Of a stretch of DNA of 64,000 bases, positions 8,113-16,197 are shown in pieces (the first letter of the stretch is position 1; each line of letters begins with the position of its first letter). Both the position numbers and the translations under genes were made by a program. The notes under the pieces were generated by a model. That model had not been told where the DNA came from, did no database searches, and was given only the letters and a program-made list of their open reading frames with translations. Origin of the DNA: Nitrospira sp. (lineage in GTDB: Bacteria; Nitrospirota; Nitrospiria; Nitrospirales; Nitrospiraceae); the NCBI GenBank assembly GCA_024331125.1, contig JANDJI010000002.1, positions 62,001-126,000 of the forward strand. Direction: 5' to 3'.

Positions 8113-10539
8113 ATGGTCGTTGCAGGAAGAAGGGTGTCATGTGCCGGGCTGATTGTCATGCTCGCGATGGTCGCGGGAACGGCGTGGGGAGAAGATACCG
8201 GAAGTGATACCGGGAGAAGTGCCGATAATCGAAGAACGATCAGCGGGGTCGTTCAAAACCAAGACCTTCGGCGCGTGCCGCAGGCCGTCATTGAGGTGAA
8301 AAATCAAGAGGGCGACGTCGTGGCTTCCGGCGTCTCGAATGATGCGGGAGAATTCAAGATCGCGGTGGCCGACAAGGGCACCTACTCGATCAGCGCGGTG
8401 CAGGAGACCTATCGAAGCGAATATGTGGTGCTCACCTTGGAAGAGGAGTCGTCCAAGTCCGTCACGCTCACGTTGTCGCAGACGAAGGAAATTGCTCTGG
8501 AGGTGGTCTCACCACTCCCGCCGCTCTCGACGACAGCGTCCAGCGAAACCTATTCCCTCAGCCGAAAAGAAATCGAAACGCTGCCGAGGGGGAACAATAA
8601 CGAGTTCCACGACGTCCTGTTGACGATTCCCGGCGCGGTCTATGGATCGCTCAAGCAGGTCCATATCAGGCAGGACCATGCGAACCTCCAAATCCGAATC
8701 GACGGTGTGCCGATTCCTGACACGGTGTCGTCCACCTTTTCGGACGTGATTACGCCTCGAGCCTGGGAACGGGCCGACATCGTCTTGGGCGGGATGGAGG
8801 CCAACGTCGGGAACAAGACGGCGGCGCTGATCGACATCACCACCAAGAGCGGCACGAAACCGGGGTTCGGATCGATCCAAATGTTCGGCGGCTCGAACAA
8901 CACGATCAACCCTTCCTTCGAATACGGCGGCGCGGTCGGCGAGAAGTTCCGCTATTATTTTCTGAACAGTCATACGGCGACGAACCGTGGCATCGAGCCG
9001 CCGACGCTCGGACGCCCAACCTATCACGGTCAAAGCGAGCGCAATCAAACGATGTTCCGCGGCGACTATCAGATGAGTAACCGAGACAATTTCACACTGC
9101 TGTTTCTCAACTCCATCGCCAAGTATCAAATTCCGACGTCGCCTGGACAGGAGCCGAATCCGGTGATCATGGGGACGCTCAACGGTCTGTTGCCGGGCGG
9201 GTTTTCGCCGGTTCCCTCGGAAATGATCGATGAGAATCAAAAGGAAAACAATCAATACGGCCATCTTGTGTGGCGGCACGATATCAATACCCGAAACTTT
9301 TTCAGTTTGGCCGGATACTTCCGCCACACGAGGGCGACGTTTCGCACCGATCCGTTCAACGTGCTGGCCTACGTGCCGGATGAGACGGAGCCGTTTTCGG
9401 CCGGGAGCCAGGATCGAACCGCCTATTCAGGAGGTGTCCGGCTGGACTATACCTACGTCCACAGCAAGGAGCACTTGATCAAGGCGGGCTTCCAGGTCGA
9501 TCGCACCCAGGCGATCAACAAGACGCGGCTGACGGCGTTCGACAGTGGGCTGACAGACCTGGTGAATCTCAACGCCGACAACCGATTGATCGGCTGGCGG
9601 CAGGAGTTTTGGATTCAGGACCAGTGGACGCCGAACGACCATTGGACGTTCAACGTCGGTGTGCGGGCCGATACGGTGCAGTATCTCCGTCACGAGGGAC
9701 AGGTGAGCCCGCGAATCGGCGTGACGTACCGATACAACCCGTTCCATGCGTTCCATGCGTTCTATGGCAGGCTGTTCACGCCGCCCAATTTGGAGGCCAT
9801 CTCGTTCGCCAAGCTGAATACGATCGGCACGACGGCGGAGCCGGAAGATACGACGAACAATCCTCCCCGAGCCGAGCGAGCCCATTATTTTCAAATCGGC
9901 AGTGTGCATGCGTTAGGGGATTGGGCGACGTTGCAACTCACGGGCTATTACAAACTGGCCAACTATCTCTCGGATGCCGGGCAGTTCGGGACCACGCCGT
10001 TGCTCAACTTTTTTGCCTTTGAGCGGGGATGGAGCCGGGGAGCCGACGCGGCGCTCAAACTGTGGCTGATGGACAACCTGACGGTCCGCGGGAATATCGC
10101 ATGGGGACAATGCAAGGGGTATGGATTGCAATCGGGGCATTTTCTCCTGCACGGCGAGGAAATCGCCGACATCAATTCGCCGGGCGGCATCTTCTGCGAC
10201 CATATGCAGATCCTGACCAGTTCGGCTGTTGTGAGTTATAGGCTGCTGGATCGTACGACGTTGACCGGCCAGATGTTGTTCGCATCCGGATTGAGGACGG
10301 CGGAAGAAGGAGCCAAGACCAACTCCACCCACAGTCCTTCCTACACGATTTACAATTTGTCGATTTCCCATATCGTGCCCTTGCCGTGGCACGGGCAAAA
10401 GATGTTATTGGCGTTTGACGTCGTCAACGTGTTAGACCAGCAGTACTTTATCAATTTCGGCGAAGGGAGCATCGGACTGGGCGTGTCGCACGCCGGCATG
10501 CCGCGATCGTTCTTCTTTCGTGGGCAGTGGTTTTTCTGA
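8113..10539 (+). CDS. TonB-dependent outer-membrane receptor with N-terminal carboxypeptidase-regulatory-like domain
   Basis: 808 residues: signal peptide (about 1-26, ending GTAWG), a carboxypeptidase regulatory-like beta domain (about 38-115, TISGVVQNQ to VVLTLEEE), a plug domain (about 145-245, with LPRGNNNEFHDVLLTIPGA, IRIDGVPIP and ALIDITTKSG), then a beta-barrel to the C-terminus ending in RGQWFF, whose terminal aromatic residue is the usual barrel assembly signal. It should import a ligand across the outer membrane using TonB energy; the ligand cannot be read from the sequence. A good ribosome binding site (GAGGAGGGG) precedes the ATG. Downstream, 19 bases away, is a TonB-C-domain protein. 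A nine-base tandem duplication near 9742-9759 gives the residues FHAFHAF. Confidence 0.9.
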   Translation: MVVAGRRVSCAGLIVMLAMVAGTAWGEDTGSDTGRSADNRRTISGVVQNQDLRRVPQAVIEVKNQEGDVVASGVSNDAGEFKIAVADKGTYSISAVQETYRSEYVVLTLEEESSKSVTLTLSQTKEIALEVVSPLPPLSTTASSETYSLSRKEIETLPRGNNNEFHDVLLTIPGAVYGSLKQVHIRQDHANLQIRIDGVPIPDTVSSTFSDVITPRAWERADIVLGGMEANVGNKTAALIDITTKSGTKPGFGSIQMFGGSNNTINPSFEYGGAVGEKFRYYFLNSHTATNRGIEPPTLGRPTYHGQSERNQTMFRGDYQMSNRDNFTLLFLNSIAKYQIPTSPGQEPNPVIMGTLNGLLPGGFSPVPSEMIDENQKENNQYGHLVWRHDINTRNFFSLAGYFRHTRATFRTDPFNVLAYVPDETEPFSAGSQDRTAYSGGVRLDYTYVHSKEHLIKAGFQVDRTQAINKTRLTAFDSGLTDLVNLNADNRLIGWRQEFWIQDQWTPNDHWTFNVGVRADTVQYLRHEGQVSPRIGVTYRYNPFHAFHAFYGRLFTPPNLEAISFAKLNTIGTTAEPEDTTNNPPRAERAHYFQIGSVHALGDWATLQLTGYYKLANYLSDAGQFGTTPLLNFFAFERGWSRGADAALKLWLMDNLTVRGNIAWGQCKGYGLQSGHFLLHGEEIADINSPGGIFCDHMQILTSSAVVSYRLLDRTTLTGQMLFASGLRTAEEGAKTNSTHSPSYTIYNLSISHIVPLPWHGQKMLLAFDVVNVLDQQYFINFGEGSIGLGVSHAGMPRSFFFRGQWFF

Positions 10540-10558
10540 TATGAACGAAAGGCCGTCA

Positions 10559-11023
10559 ATGAACCGTTTGGCGAATGTCTTCCACCCGATCGGTCTGGGC
10601 GTGACTCTGGTCGTTGTCGCTTGGCCGCTGTTGATGAGTTCGGCTGCCGCGTTGGCGGCAGCCGGCGACGCGGCCACGCATGAAAGCGACCATGCCGAGG
10701 ATGTGCTGGAGCTGCCGGAAGTTCACGTCCATGGACTGCCGTTGAACAAGGACCGGCAGTTGGGCCCGGTGGCTCTCTTCACGCCGTGGCCTGATATCCC
10801 GCCGTCTCTTCAAGGGAAAGAGCTGGACGATTGGATGAAAGCCCGGTTGCTCGTGTCGAAAGAGGCCAAGGTGACCGTCGTGGTCTTGGAACCCTGCAAA
10901 CATCGAGAACTGACCCGCGCCGGGGTCGATGCCCTTGGAAGGTGGAGATTCGATCCGCAACTCAACGGCGACGATCCCGTGGACGGCGAACTGACCGTGC
11001 GCATTCACTTTAGGACTCGATAA
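10559..11023 (+). CDS. Exported protein with TonB C-terminal-like domain
   Basis: 154 residues: N-terminal hydrophobic segment or signal peptide (about 8-34), a short acidic/His stretch (ATHESDHAED), and a C-terminal domain whose end, AGVDALGRWRFDPQLNGDDP to LTVRIHFRTR, has the form of the TonB C-terminal fold. The long proline-rich spacer of a true TonB is missing, so the protein may be a shortened TonB or a periplasmic partner of the receptor. ATG 10559 is preceded by AAAGG at a good distance; ATG 10541 in the same frame has no ribosome binding site. It directly follows the receptor gene. Confidence 0.65.
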   Translation: MNRLANVFHPIGLGVTLVVVAWPLLMSSAAALAAAGDAATHESDHAEDVLELPEVHVHGLPLNKDRQLGPVALFTPWPDIPPSLQGKELDDWMKARLLVSKEAKVTVVVLEPCKHRELTRAGVDALGRWRFDPQLNGDDPVDGELTVRIHFRTR

Positions 11024-11126
11024 AGAAAGAGCGTCTTGCAGCGCATCGTTGGTGGAACAAACGGACAGGTGAAGATTCCTGAATGGATGGATTGGTGATC
11101 GACGGACGAGGCCTGATGCTTGACGA

Positions 11127-11726
11127 ATGGTGGATGACGCCCGTATCGTCCTGTCGATGAGTCTGGATGAGACCCTGTTTTATGCCATCAACGGCTTGGC
11201 CGGGCAATCGGCCCTGGCCGATCGGTTTTTCCTCCTGATCGTCAACCGCAGCACTCTGTATCTTCCGGCCGCTTGCGCGATTGTCTGGTGGATCTGGGCC
11301 TACCGGCGGGAAGCCTTCTATGGCGGGCCTCTGTTGGCGGCGTCGGTCGGCCTGGCCGATTTTCTCGGAGGGCAGTTAAAGTGGGTGTTTGAACGGGTGA
11401 GGCCCTGCCGGGCGCTGAACCAAGCGATCAGCGTTGAGCCGGGCGGCTGCGGAGGCCTGTTCAGTTTCCCGTCGAATCACGCCGTCAACACTGCCGCGGC
11501 CGCCGCCTTTATTCAGGTTCTGTACCCAAAAGCCGGCTGGGTCTGTTGGCCGCTTGTCGTATTGGTCGGGTTCGCCCGCGTCTATGTGGGGGCCCATTAT
11601 GTCACGGACGTGCTCGGCGGCTGGTTGATCGGGGGAGCGATCGGCGCAGGATTCGCCTGGCTTTTATTGCAGTGGCCGGCTTTTCGAAAGAGGCCGGTTC
11701 CGAAGACGTCCGGCGTGCGCTCTTGA
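11127..11726 (+). CDS. PAP2-family membrane phosphatase
   Basis: 199 residues with about five membrane helices and all three signature motifs of the PAP2 (phosphatidic acid phosphatase type 2) superfamily: KWVFERVRP, FPSNH, and ARVYVGAHYVTD. These enzymes remove phosphate from lipid phosphates such as undecaprenyl pyrophosphate or phosphatidic acid at the outer face of the inner membrane. Which substrate is used cannot be said. ATG 11127 and ATG 11157 are both possible; the second starts directly before the conserved region. The gene converges with the CobW-type gene. Confidence 0.85.
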   Translation: MVDDARIVLSMSLDETLFYAINGLAGQSALADRFFLLIVNRSTLYLPAACAIVWWIWAYRREAFYGGPLLAASVGLADFLGGQLKWVFERVRPCRALNQAISVEPGGCGGLFSFPSNHAVNTAAAAAFIQVLYPKAGWVCWPLVVLVGFARVYVGAHYVTDVLGGWLIGGAIGAGFAWLLLQWPAFRKRPVPKTSGVRS

Positions 11727-11816
11727 TGACGATCGGGCCGCTCTCACCGATTCACCCTTCATCGGTCGCTTCCGTTCGCAAACGGCATAGGCCTTCCGAG
11801 TCCAGCGGCGGGCCCA

Positions 11817-12797
11817 TCATACGGAAGCGGTCTCCACGCAGTCGCGCAAGCGGCTCGTCAGGGCTTCGACGTCATATCCTCGGCCGATCAAGACGATCGC
11901 CGGATCGGGCTCGTCCAGCAACATGATGGGGGCGATCGTCGGCTCGCCCGGCGGCGCGTACTGAAACTCCTGCAATTCCGGCTTCCCGGAGAATCGGAAG
12001 AAACCCTTGGCCCGCTCAAGTTCCTTGGGAAGATCCTGGAGCCAAGCCTGGAACCGTTCTTTGTTCAATGGACCGGCCAGCCGGACGGTGGTGGCGATGG
12101 GATGGTAGGCCGCGCGTTGAACGGAGGCGGGACGAGCAGCGTCGAACAAGACGTTCGTGATGGCGTGGTGCCCGGTGGAAAGGCGGGAACCAAGGGAAGG
12201 GGGGGCGTCGAGCAGTTCCGAGACGTCGAGCCTCGCGTGGGACGTTTCCCAAAGACGCGCATAGGGGTTCTGTTCGATGATCGCTGCACGAAATTGCTCC
12301 CAGTGACCAGGCACATACAGGTCTTGTTTGTTGAGGATCAGCTCATCCGCGCACCGGATGGCCTGGGTCGCGACGTAGGCGGCGGAGTGGCTGGATTCCG
12401 TCGAGACCGGATGAAGCAGCGCGATCACCCGTTCAAGGGAAGCCAACCGCGCCGTATAGAGGTCAGTGACCGCATCGATCACTTCCGACGGATCGGCAAG
12501 CCCTGAACATTCGAGGATCAACACGTCCGATCCATATGAGCGCACCAGCTCGGCGATGCCCCAGGAGAGATCTTCCTTGGTGTCGCAACAGACACAGCCG
12601 CCTGCCAGGTTCATCACCTGCTCGGCCAGGGTGCCGGCGCGCGGGCCGTCGATGCTGATTTCTCCCGCCTCGTTCATGAGGACGCCGGTTTTTCGCCCTT
12701 GCGCCTTCCAGTATTCCAGCAGGCGCATCAGGAGCGTCGTTTTCCCCGCGCCGAGCGAGCCGCAGAGCATGTAAAAGGGAACGGGAGCCGAACGCAT
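11817..12797 (-). CDS. CobW/COG0523-family metal-related GTPase
   Basis: 326 residues. The N-terminal G3E GTPase domain has Walker A GSLGAGKTT (residues about 13-21), the metal-site motif GGCVCC (CxCC type), ILECSGLADP as the Walker B/switch region, and NKQD for guanine specificity. The C-terminal CobW-C domain (about 225-320) includes a KGFFRF segment. Members deliver zinc, cobalt or other metals to target proteins. The histidine-rich stretch found in some members is absent. A ribosome binding site AGAGGA precedes the ATG. The nearby TonB-dependent receptor and CDF exporter suggest metal homeostasis as the local theme, but the genes are not in one operon. Confidence 0.88.
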   Translation of the reverse strand: MRSAPVPFYMLCGSLGAGKTTLLMRLLEYWKAQGRKTGVLMNEAGEISIDGPRAGTLAEQVMNLAGGCVCCDTKEDLSWGIAELVRSYGSDVLILECSGLADPSEVIDAVTDLYTARLASLERVIALLHPVSTESSHSAAYVATQAIRCADELILNKQDLYVPGHWEQFRAAIIEQNPYARLWETSHARLDVSELLDAPPSLGSRLSTGHHAITNVLFDAARPASVQRAAYHPIATTVRLAGPLNKERFQAWLQDLPKELERAKGFFRFSGKPELQEFQYAPPGEPTIAPIMLLDEPDPAIVLIGRGYDVEALTSRLRDCVETASV

Positions 12798-13007
12798 AGT
12801 CCTCTTTGCTTGTCCGTCTCCATTCTACAGCCATCGGACAGCAACCGAAAGAATGTCATCCGCCGCCGAGTTTGGGCCCGGTTTGAACGTTACGCCGTTC
12901 TGATTGTTTTCTGATCACCGGGAAAAAGACTGAGCCCATCCTGAATTCGCAAATCGCCGCATGGGCGGCGTCAATACGTTCACCGGTTCAACCAAAAGGA
13001 GGGCGAG

Positions 13008-14138
13008 ATGCGAAGGGTCTTGAGTACAATGGCGTTCTCGATCATGGCTATTGTGGGGCTGACCATGATCGACGGAGGAAACGTGGCGGCTGAACGGGGG
13101 GAACGGTGGGTGTTTGATCGCCAACAGACGCCCATTGTGATCGCGCATCGAGGGGCGAGCGGCTACGTTCCCGAGCACACGTTGGCTGCCTACGCGATGT
13201 CGATTCTGCAAGGAGCGGATTTTGTCGAGCCCGATCTTGTCATGACCAAGGACGGGCATTTGATCGCCCGTCATGACAATGTGCTGGATCTCACTACGGA
13301 CGTGTCGCGCAGGCCGGAATTTGCCGGACGCAAGACCACGAAGACCGTGGACGGCGCCGGAGTCACCGGGTGGTTCAGCGAGGATTTCACGTTGGGGGAG
13401 ATTAAGACACTCCGCGCCGTTGAACGGATTCCGAGCACGAGGCCGGCCAATACCCGGTTCGACGGTCAGTTCGAGATTCCGACATTGCAAGAGATCATCG
13501 ACCTGGTCCAGGCCTATGAGAAGCTCTTGAATCGCCGGATCGGCATCTATATCGAAACTAAACACCCCACCTATTTCGAACGATCGGGGCTGCCGTTCGA
13601 AGAGCCGCTGGTCAAGATCCTGCGCAAAAACGGCTATGAAGGGCGAAATCAGCGGGTCTTTATCCAGTCGTTCGAAATCAACAATCTTCGCAAGCTCAGC
13701 AGGATGACAAGGATTCCGCTGGTGCAACTTTTGTGGATCGAGGGCAAACCCTATGACGTGGAAGCGGGAGGAGGAACGTTGACCTACGAGCAGATGGCGA
13801 CCCCGGCCGGGCTGGCTCAGATCGCCGCCTACGCCCAAGGGGTCGGTCCGGAAAAACGGTTCATCATCCCCCTCGATTCGTCCGGCAATCTCGATCCTTC
13901 TTGTGTCACGCGATTCGTCCAGGATGCCCATGCCGTGGGGCTGGTGGTTCATCCCTATACGTTTCGTTCCGAGAACGCCTTTCTTCCGATGAACCTCCGA
14001 TCATCCGGCGATCCCACGGCGTTGGGCGAAGGAGCGGGAGAAATGCTCCTGTTCTTGAGAATCGGGATCGACGGCTTGTTCACGGATCACACGGATCGGG
14101 GCGTCGCCGCTCGCGACGCCTATCTCAGAACCAGATGA
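13008..14138 (+). CDS. glpQ: Periplasmic glycerophosphodiester phosphodiesterase (GlpQ-like)
   Basis: 376 residues. A signal peptide (about 1-28, ending GNVAA) is followed by a GDPD TIM barrel with the catalytic motif IAHRGASGYVPEHTLAAY, the metal ligands in FVEPDLVMTKDG, and the catalytic His in LIARHD. The enzyme cleaves glycerophosphodiesters to glycerol 3-phosphate and an alcohol in the periplasm. The long insert after the HD motif and the length resemble periplasmic GlpQ (about 358 residues). The ribosome binding site AAGGAGG lies just upstream of the ATG. It appears to be a single-gene unit. Confidence 0.9.
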   Translation: MRRVLSTMAFSIMAIVGLTMIDGGNVAAERGERWVFDRQQTPIVIAHRGASGYVPEHTLAAYAMSILQGADFVEPDLVMTKDGHLIARHDNVLDLTTDVSRRPEFAGRKTTKTVDGAGVTGWFSEDFTLGEIKTLRAVERIPSTRPANTRFDGQFEIPTLQEIIDLVQAYEKLLNRRIGIYIETKHPTYFERSGLPFEEPLVKILRKNGYEGRNQRVFIQSFEINNLRKLSRMTRIPLVQLLWIEGKPYDVEAGGGTLTYEQMATPAGLAQIAAYAQGVGPEKRFIIPLDSSGNLDPSCVTRFVQDAHAVGLVVHPYTFRSENAFLPMNLRSSGDPTALGEGAGEMLLFLRIGIDGLFTDHTDRGVAARDAYLRTR

Positions 14139-14267
14139 CGGGCTGATACACAAAGCTCGGGGCGTTTCCGATGGGAGGGCATGGGCTCTCCCGTCGGAGG
14201 TCGCCCGGTTGATGGATGAAATCCATGGACGGAGTTGAAACGTTCGACCAGTGCTCACGAACGGTCC

Positions 14268-15227
14268 TCAATGACGATGGGAGAGCAACTCGGCCGGCTG
14301 ATGATGGTCGGCCAGTCGGCGAAGGTCGCAATGGACGGCCTCCGAATGGCAACACTGGGTCTCCAGTTGGACGGTGAGATGGCGGATGCCGAAGTCCGAC
14401 GCGACCCGCGCGCGGATCGACTGCAACAGACCGTTGGTCAACACCGTATCGTCGCCGTCGACCTGCACGTGACAGGTCAACATGATCAGTCGCGGCTCCA
14501 CCGCCCAGACGTGGAGATCATGGACGTTCTTGACGCCGGGAATCGATTCGATCGTCGCGGCAATCGCGGAAGGGCTGACGCTGGGCGGCGTGGACTCAAG
14601 CAGCACCTCCCATGATTCCTTGAAAATCGGCCAGGCCCCTTTCACGATGACGATGACGACGACCAGACTGATCAGCGGATCGAGCGCAGACCAACCCGTC
14701 AATAGGATCAGGCCGCCGCTCACGACCACGCCGAGCGAGACCCAGGCGTCGGCCAACATGTGCCAAAAGGCGCCCCGGATGTTCAGGTCGTCCCGTGCGC
14801 CTCGCTGAAGCAGCAGGGCGATGCCGAGATTGGCCGCGAAGCTCGCGGCGGCGATCCCCATGATCCAGCCGCCATCGACGGACACCGGGTGCCACAATCG
14901 TTTGACGGCGAAGAGCGCGATGCCCAGGGCCGTCAGCAGCAGAATGAACGAGTTGAGGAACGCGGCGATGACGCCGGCGCGATGATAACCGAAGGTTTTG
15001 TTCTCGTTGGGCGGCTGTGTGGCGATAAGGTGTGCGTAGAGGGCCAGGAACAGCGCGCCTTGATCGACGAAATTGTGCCCGGCGTCGCTCATGAGGCCGA
15101 TACTGTTCAGCAGCCAGCCGCCGATGAACTCGGCCACGATGATGAAGCCGTTCAGCGCAAGGGCTAAATAGAGGCGGGTACGCAAATGTTCAAATGAAGG
15201 GGGGACGGTCATGGTACAGTCTCGCAC
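14268..15227 (-). CDS. Cation diffusion facilitator (CDF) metal exporter
   Basis: 319 residues with six membrane helices in the first about 210 residues and a cytoplasmic C-terminal domain (about 215-300). Metal-site motifs are seen in helix 2 (DAGHNFVD, HxxxD) and helix 5 (HMLADAWVS, HxxxD), the zinc-type pattern of ZitB/CzcD. The tail is rich in His and Cys (ETQCCHSEAVHCD, LSHRH). It should export Zn2+ or a similar divalent ion by proton antiport. The GTG at 15227 and the ATG at 15212 (MTVPPSFEH) are both possible starts; neither has a well-placed ribosome binding site. Confidence 0.88.
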   Translation of the reverse strand: MRDCTMTVPPSFEHLRTRLYLALALNGFIIVAEFIGGWLLNSIGLMSDAGHNFVDQGALFLALYAHLIATQPPNENKTFGYHRAGVIAAFLNSFILLLTALGIALFAVKRLWHPVSVDGGWIMGIAAASFAANLGIALLLQRGARDDLNIRGAFWHMLADAWVSLGVVVSGGLILLTGWSALDPLISLVVVIVIVKGAWPIFKESWEVLLESTPPSVSPSAIAATIESIPGVKNVHDLHVWAVEPRLIMLTCHVQVDGDDTVLTNGLLQSIRARVASDFGIRHLTVQLETQCCHSEAVHCDLRRLADHHQPAELLSHRH

Positions 15228-15257
15228 GCTCCGGAGGAGGGAGCAAGCCTTCGTCTG

Positions 15258-15310
15258 GATCGATCGGCATCTGGTCGATTTGACCGATCGGATCGATTGG
15301 ATGGATCGGA
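15258..15310. repeat. Short degenerate GATCGG-type repeat
   Basis: Between the CDF gene and the unknown gene that follows metG, the sequence repeats GATCGATCGG, CCGATCGG, GATCGATTGG and GATGGATCGG with small changes. CGATCG is itself palindromic, so short hairpins can form. It may be simple slippage or a weak bidirectional terminator; no run of T follows. Confidence 0.3.
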
Positions 15311-15342
15311 GAGAGAAGCGGATGGAGATGTGCGCGGGATCG

Positions 15343-16197
15343 TCAGCGGGTGTTGGTGGTCAATCGTTCGCTGAGGATGGGATACTTGGCGAGACCCACG
15401 CCGAAATTCCCGCCGGATCGATCGGCGGCGATGACGCGCACCGTCATGCCGTCAGGAGCGTCGGTGTGGCGAGGGACGAAAAACGGCGCTTCGAACTCGG
15501 CGTTTCTGCCGCTGTAGAACAGTTGCAGCCGCTCGATCACCCGGTCGCCGATCAGGATCTCACCGTAGATTTCAAGTTTGCGCGAGTCCCAATCGCCGTG
15601 CGGCCGGACCCATGATCCCGACAAGGTGCGGATCGAGGCCCGCAGGGTGAGGTCTTCGCGCGCGACGAGCGGCTCATTCGGCTTGGGTTGTTCGATCTGC
15701 ACGATGTAGCCGTAAAGGGTCAGCACGATGCCGTCGCCGGTCATATCCTGGCCGGGAATGAGCCAGACCCGCTTGCTGACCCGCTGCATCGCCGCCGGAT
15801 AGGACAATGGCCCCTCGGCGGTGATATCCACTTGAGTGGGATGGAGAAGATCCAAGGCCGTCGTAAAGCAAGCCGAGGATTTGGTGCTGTAGATCGGTTC
15901 TTCCAACAGGCGGGGAGTCCGCATGATCTGGTTCTGGTCCCCCGCCTCGCCCTGTTGCAGGCCGGTCGCGAGGAGACGGCCGGTTGCGACGTCGGTGATC
16001 GTGATGCGGGCGCCGCCGACTTCCTTCCCCAGCACCATCGAGCCGTGGGCGACAACTCGCACCAGCACAGTGGTCGGTTTGGGCTCATTGAGGCGCAAAT
16101 CCGCCATCTCTTGGATGATCGGATCGGCAAGACAAAGAACGGCGCTGTGTGCAATGAAGAATAGAGCCAGACAGAATCGAAACAGGGGGCCGGTCAT
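15343..16197 (-). CDS. Exported protein of unknown function, coupled to metG
   Basis: I do not recognise the family. 284 residues with a signal peptide (MTGPLFRFCLALFFIAHSAV, cleavage near CLA) and a beta-rich mature part: one region at about 40-135 (ARITITDVATGRLLATG to VDITAEGPLSYP) and a second at about 145-270 built like an Ig-type fold (NEPLVAREDLTLRASI). One part describes carboxypeptidase-like or transport-associated beta domains, but I claim no function. The ATG overlaps the metG stop (ATGA on the minus strand), so it is translated with metG. The same frame stays open far upstream inside metG, but only this start has a signal peptide. Confidence 0.65.
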   Translation of the reverse strand: MTGPLFRFCLALFFIAHSAVLCLADPIIQEMADLRLNEPKPTTVLVRVVAHGSMVLGKEVGGARITITDVATGRLLATGLQQGEAGDQNQIMRTPRLLEEPIYSTKSSACFTTALDLLHPTQVDITAEGPLSYPAAMQRVSKRVWLIPGQDMTGDGIVLTLYGYIVQIEQPKPNEPLVAREDLTLRASIRTLSGSWVRPHGDWDSRKLEIYGEILIGDRVIERLQLFYSGRNAEFEAPFFVPRHTDAPDGMTVRVIAADRSGGNFGVGLAKYPILSERLTTNTR

